From Oenanthe sinensis (Eukaryota; Streptophyta; Magnoliopsida; Apiales; Apiaceae), in NCBI GenBank assembly GCA_028671895.1, contig CM053796.1, forward strand, positions 40,112,860 through 40,176,859: a stretch of 64,000 bases of DNA, written 5' to 3'. Both the position numbers and the translations under genes were made by a program. Of this stretch, positions 62,141 to 64,000 are shown piece by piece; position 1 is the stretch's first letter; each line of letters starts with the position of its first letter. Below the pieces are notes generated by a model. It had not been told where the DNA came from and did not search any database. It saw only the letters and a program-made list of their open reading frames with translations.

Positions 62141-64000
62141 CATGAGAGATAAATAAAATTTATATGGGGCGGGTATGAGAAATAAGATCCCCGCCCGAAC
62201 CCACCCCTATCGAGAAGCCTAATTAAATATGCAAAAAGTATTTAAAAGTATAAATATTATTTAGAAATATAGTAATTAAAGTTTGATTGTCAACAAATAA
62301 CAATAATATTATTTTTAGAAAAAAGTATTAAATTTTAATATTCAAATTGAATAAATATAAATTTATAAATTTTTTAAATAAATTTGATATATAATATTTA
62401 TCAGCACTACAAAACTAGTCTTTGACTAGCTTGACAAAGAACCAGGAATATCATTTGTGACTGAAATAATTGTCCTATAGTTGACCAAAACAGAGAACCT
62501 TCTTTTATTATTTAAATCAGAAAGTACATTCGTTTTAATCACGTTATCTATTGGAATTCAAGAGTACGAGTCCATTTGAAAGTATAATCAATGAATCAAA
62601 CATTTTATAGACTACTCCGTATATGACAAGTTGATTTCGAGTCACGACAGTGACCTGAAAATTTGATTAATTCATTAATTGACTTGTTTAAGGTCCTTCA
62701 ACAGATTAGAGAAATGTAGAACTCTAAAGAGATTAGGAGACTAGAAGTTTGATTGATTGGTTTGTTCAAGATCATTCAGTTACCCACAATATATTTTAAA
62801 AAGTTACTTACGATTTTAAATAATTTTAAAAAAAGTTAAAATACAATATATTACTGTAGTAATTTAAGTAAATTTATTATATTTTTGTGTATGTGTAAAT
62901 GATAATATTAGTGTTAATTAAAAAATTATAAAAGTAAATTAAATTATTCAAAATTTACCTGTTACCATCTGATTGTGTATGTGTAAATGATAATATTTAT
63001 GTTAATTAAATTATTTTATAAAATTTAAAATTATTATTTTTCAAATTAATTTCACAAAATATTTTACTTATTACACACATATTTTTTCAATTTAAAATTA
63101 ATAGAATTGTTTTAAACACCCCTCCTGCTCCTGTATTTTGTTGTACATTTTGCAGACAAAATCTCAGACACTAGAAGTTGAAAGAGATGAAAGTGTTGCC
63201 TCGATTATTGGAAAATGTGGTGGTTTCGTATTGTTTTTGAAGTTATGTTTTAAAAAATTAATTTTTGTAAATTTTAAAATTAATTTGTCGAATGCTTAAA
63301 CAATCTCTAAAATATTTTAAAAACAAAACCGGTCTTTTGGTTATGTACTGTCTAACTTTCATTTTCATGGCCTGGAAACCAATACAAGTACTTGCATATT
63401 TCAAATTTCCAGTTGTGGAAATTGCATGACTTCCTGTAGTCTGTAGCAGGACCTAGAAGGTCTGAAATGGAACGCAAGGAGGAGGCAAATGGATCTAACA
63501 GCGTCCCAGTGCATGAGCCCAAATCCATTTTATTTGGATCCCATTTCAATGATAAAATAAAAAATTATGGTATTGTTAAAAAGTTGTCCAAATAACTCCA
63601 ATACATGCAAGCCCAACTCAATTAATTAGTTGGTCCTACTTGTTTCTTTTATACTTTTTTTTACTGTGCTTTCTTTATGTATTACAGTTGTTAACAAGAC
63701 AAAAGATTGTCACTTTTTTATTTTTGCAGGGAGTTAAACTTGGACACTAAAATGGGTCTAGCCACTTCTTGCATTTTGCTCCAATGATATATTAACGGGG
63801 GACAAGTCAGTTTGCATTTCCCCAGGCGGCAACTAGGCCCGCGCTGCGGATGCTCTAAGTATCCATCCGTTTTATATTAATAATCCACTTTCAAAAAAAA
63901 TTGTTTCAAAATAATCGTCCATTACAACTTTCAATGGAAAATATAATCTAATTTATATTTTCAAAATCAACTTTATTTCACATATCTTCAATTTATATTT
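62141..64000. other. AT-rich intergenic DNA with small MITE-like remnants
   Basis: No gene recognised. A GC-richer patch near 63,780-63,860 ends GCGCTGCGGATGCTCTAAGT, resembling the AGAGCATCCGCAG terminus of PIF/Harbinger-type MITEs, but its partner was not found. TTGTGTATGTGTAAATGATA recurs near 62,884 and 62,972 as a short direct duplication. Confidence 0.35.

Overview
This is a eudicot plant nuclear window. It is strongly AT-rich, and its genes have many exons with GT-AG introns whose products match plant families. The intergenic space is filled with plant transposons: Stowaway and Emigrant MITEs, Mutator-like elements, Helitrons, Ty3/gypsy and Ty1/copia LTR elements, and LINE and SINE remnants. 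I cannot name the species from sequence alone. No viral, organellar or bacterial segment was recognised.

Three intact protein-coding genes lie in the left 26 kb. (1) A class II trehalose-6-phosphate synthase gene (plus strand, 3 coding exons, 855 aa) has a leader intron and a candidate 17-codon upstream ORF. (2) A MACPF-domain gene resembling Arabidopsis At1g14780, of the CAD1/NSL1 family (plus strand, 8 exons, 595 aa). (3) An RDR1-type RNA-dependent RNA polymerase gene (minus strand, 4 coding exons, 1103 aa), convergent with the MACPF gene. The MACPF family is linked to immunity and cell death, and RDR1 to salicylate-responsive antiviral RNA silencing, so these two neighbours both point to defence.

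The main structural feature is a direct segmental duplication. Block A (about 17,454-29,420) carries the end of the MACPF gene, all of RDR1 and its upstream region. Block B (about 38,795-56,690) repeats it. In block B the MACPF piece is a broken fragment. The second RDR1 keeps all four exons and the DLDGD catalytic motif, but a 20-bp deletion in exon 2 gives an immediate in-frame stop. Its upstream region has also lost a TATA-like box and a W-box that block A has. Several transposons sit in only one block (Emigrant in A; Stowaway, a Helitron-containing insertion and a 6.1-kb nested Mutator-like element in B), so they give a relative chronology.

Between the blocks lies a young Ty3/gypsy element on the minus strand (30,555-38,020). 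It has an unusually long LTR of 5,147 bp, a 5' LTR truncated to about 2 kb, and an internal region of only 286 bp. At 59,163-62,005 a second gypsy-type element has the same collapsed layout, with two 1.34-kb LTRs around 164 bp, and is flanked by a perfect 5-bp target duplication. It sits inside a copia LTR. The right end (56,700-64,000) is otherwise copia halves in inverted orientation, a TRIM-like mini-element, a 5'-truncated LINE with an RNase H remnant, a degenerate minisatellite and unassigned AT-rich DNA.
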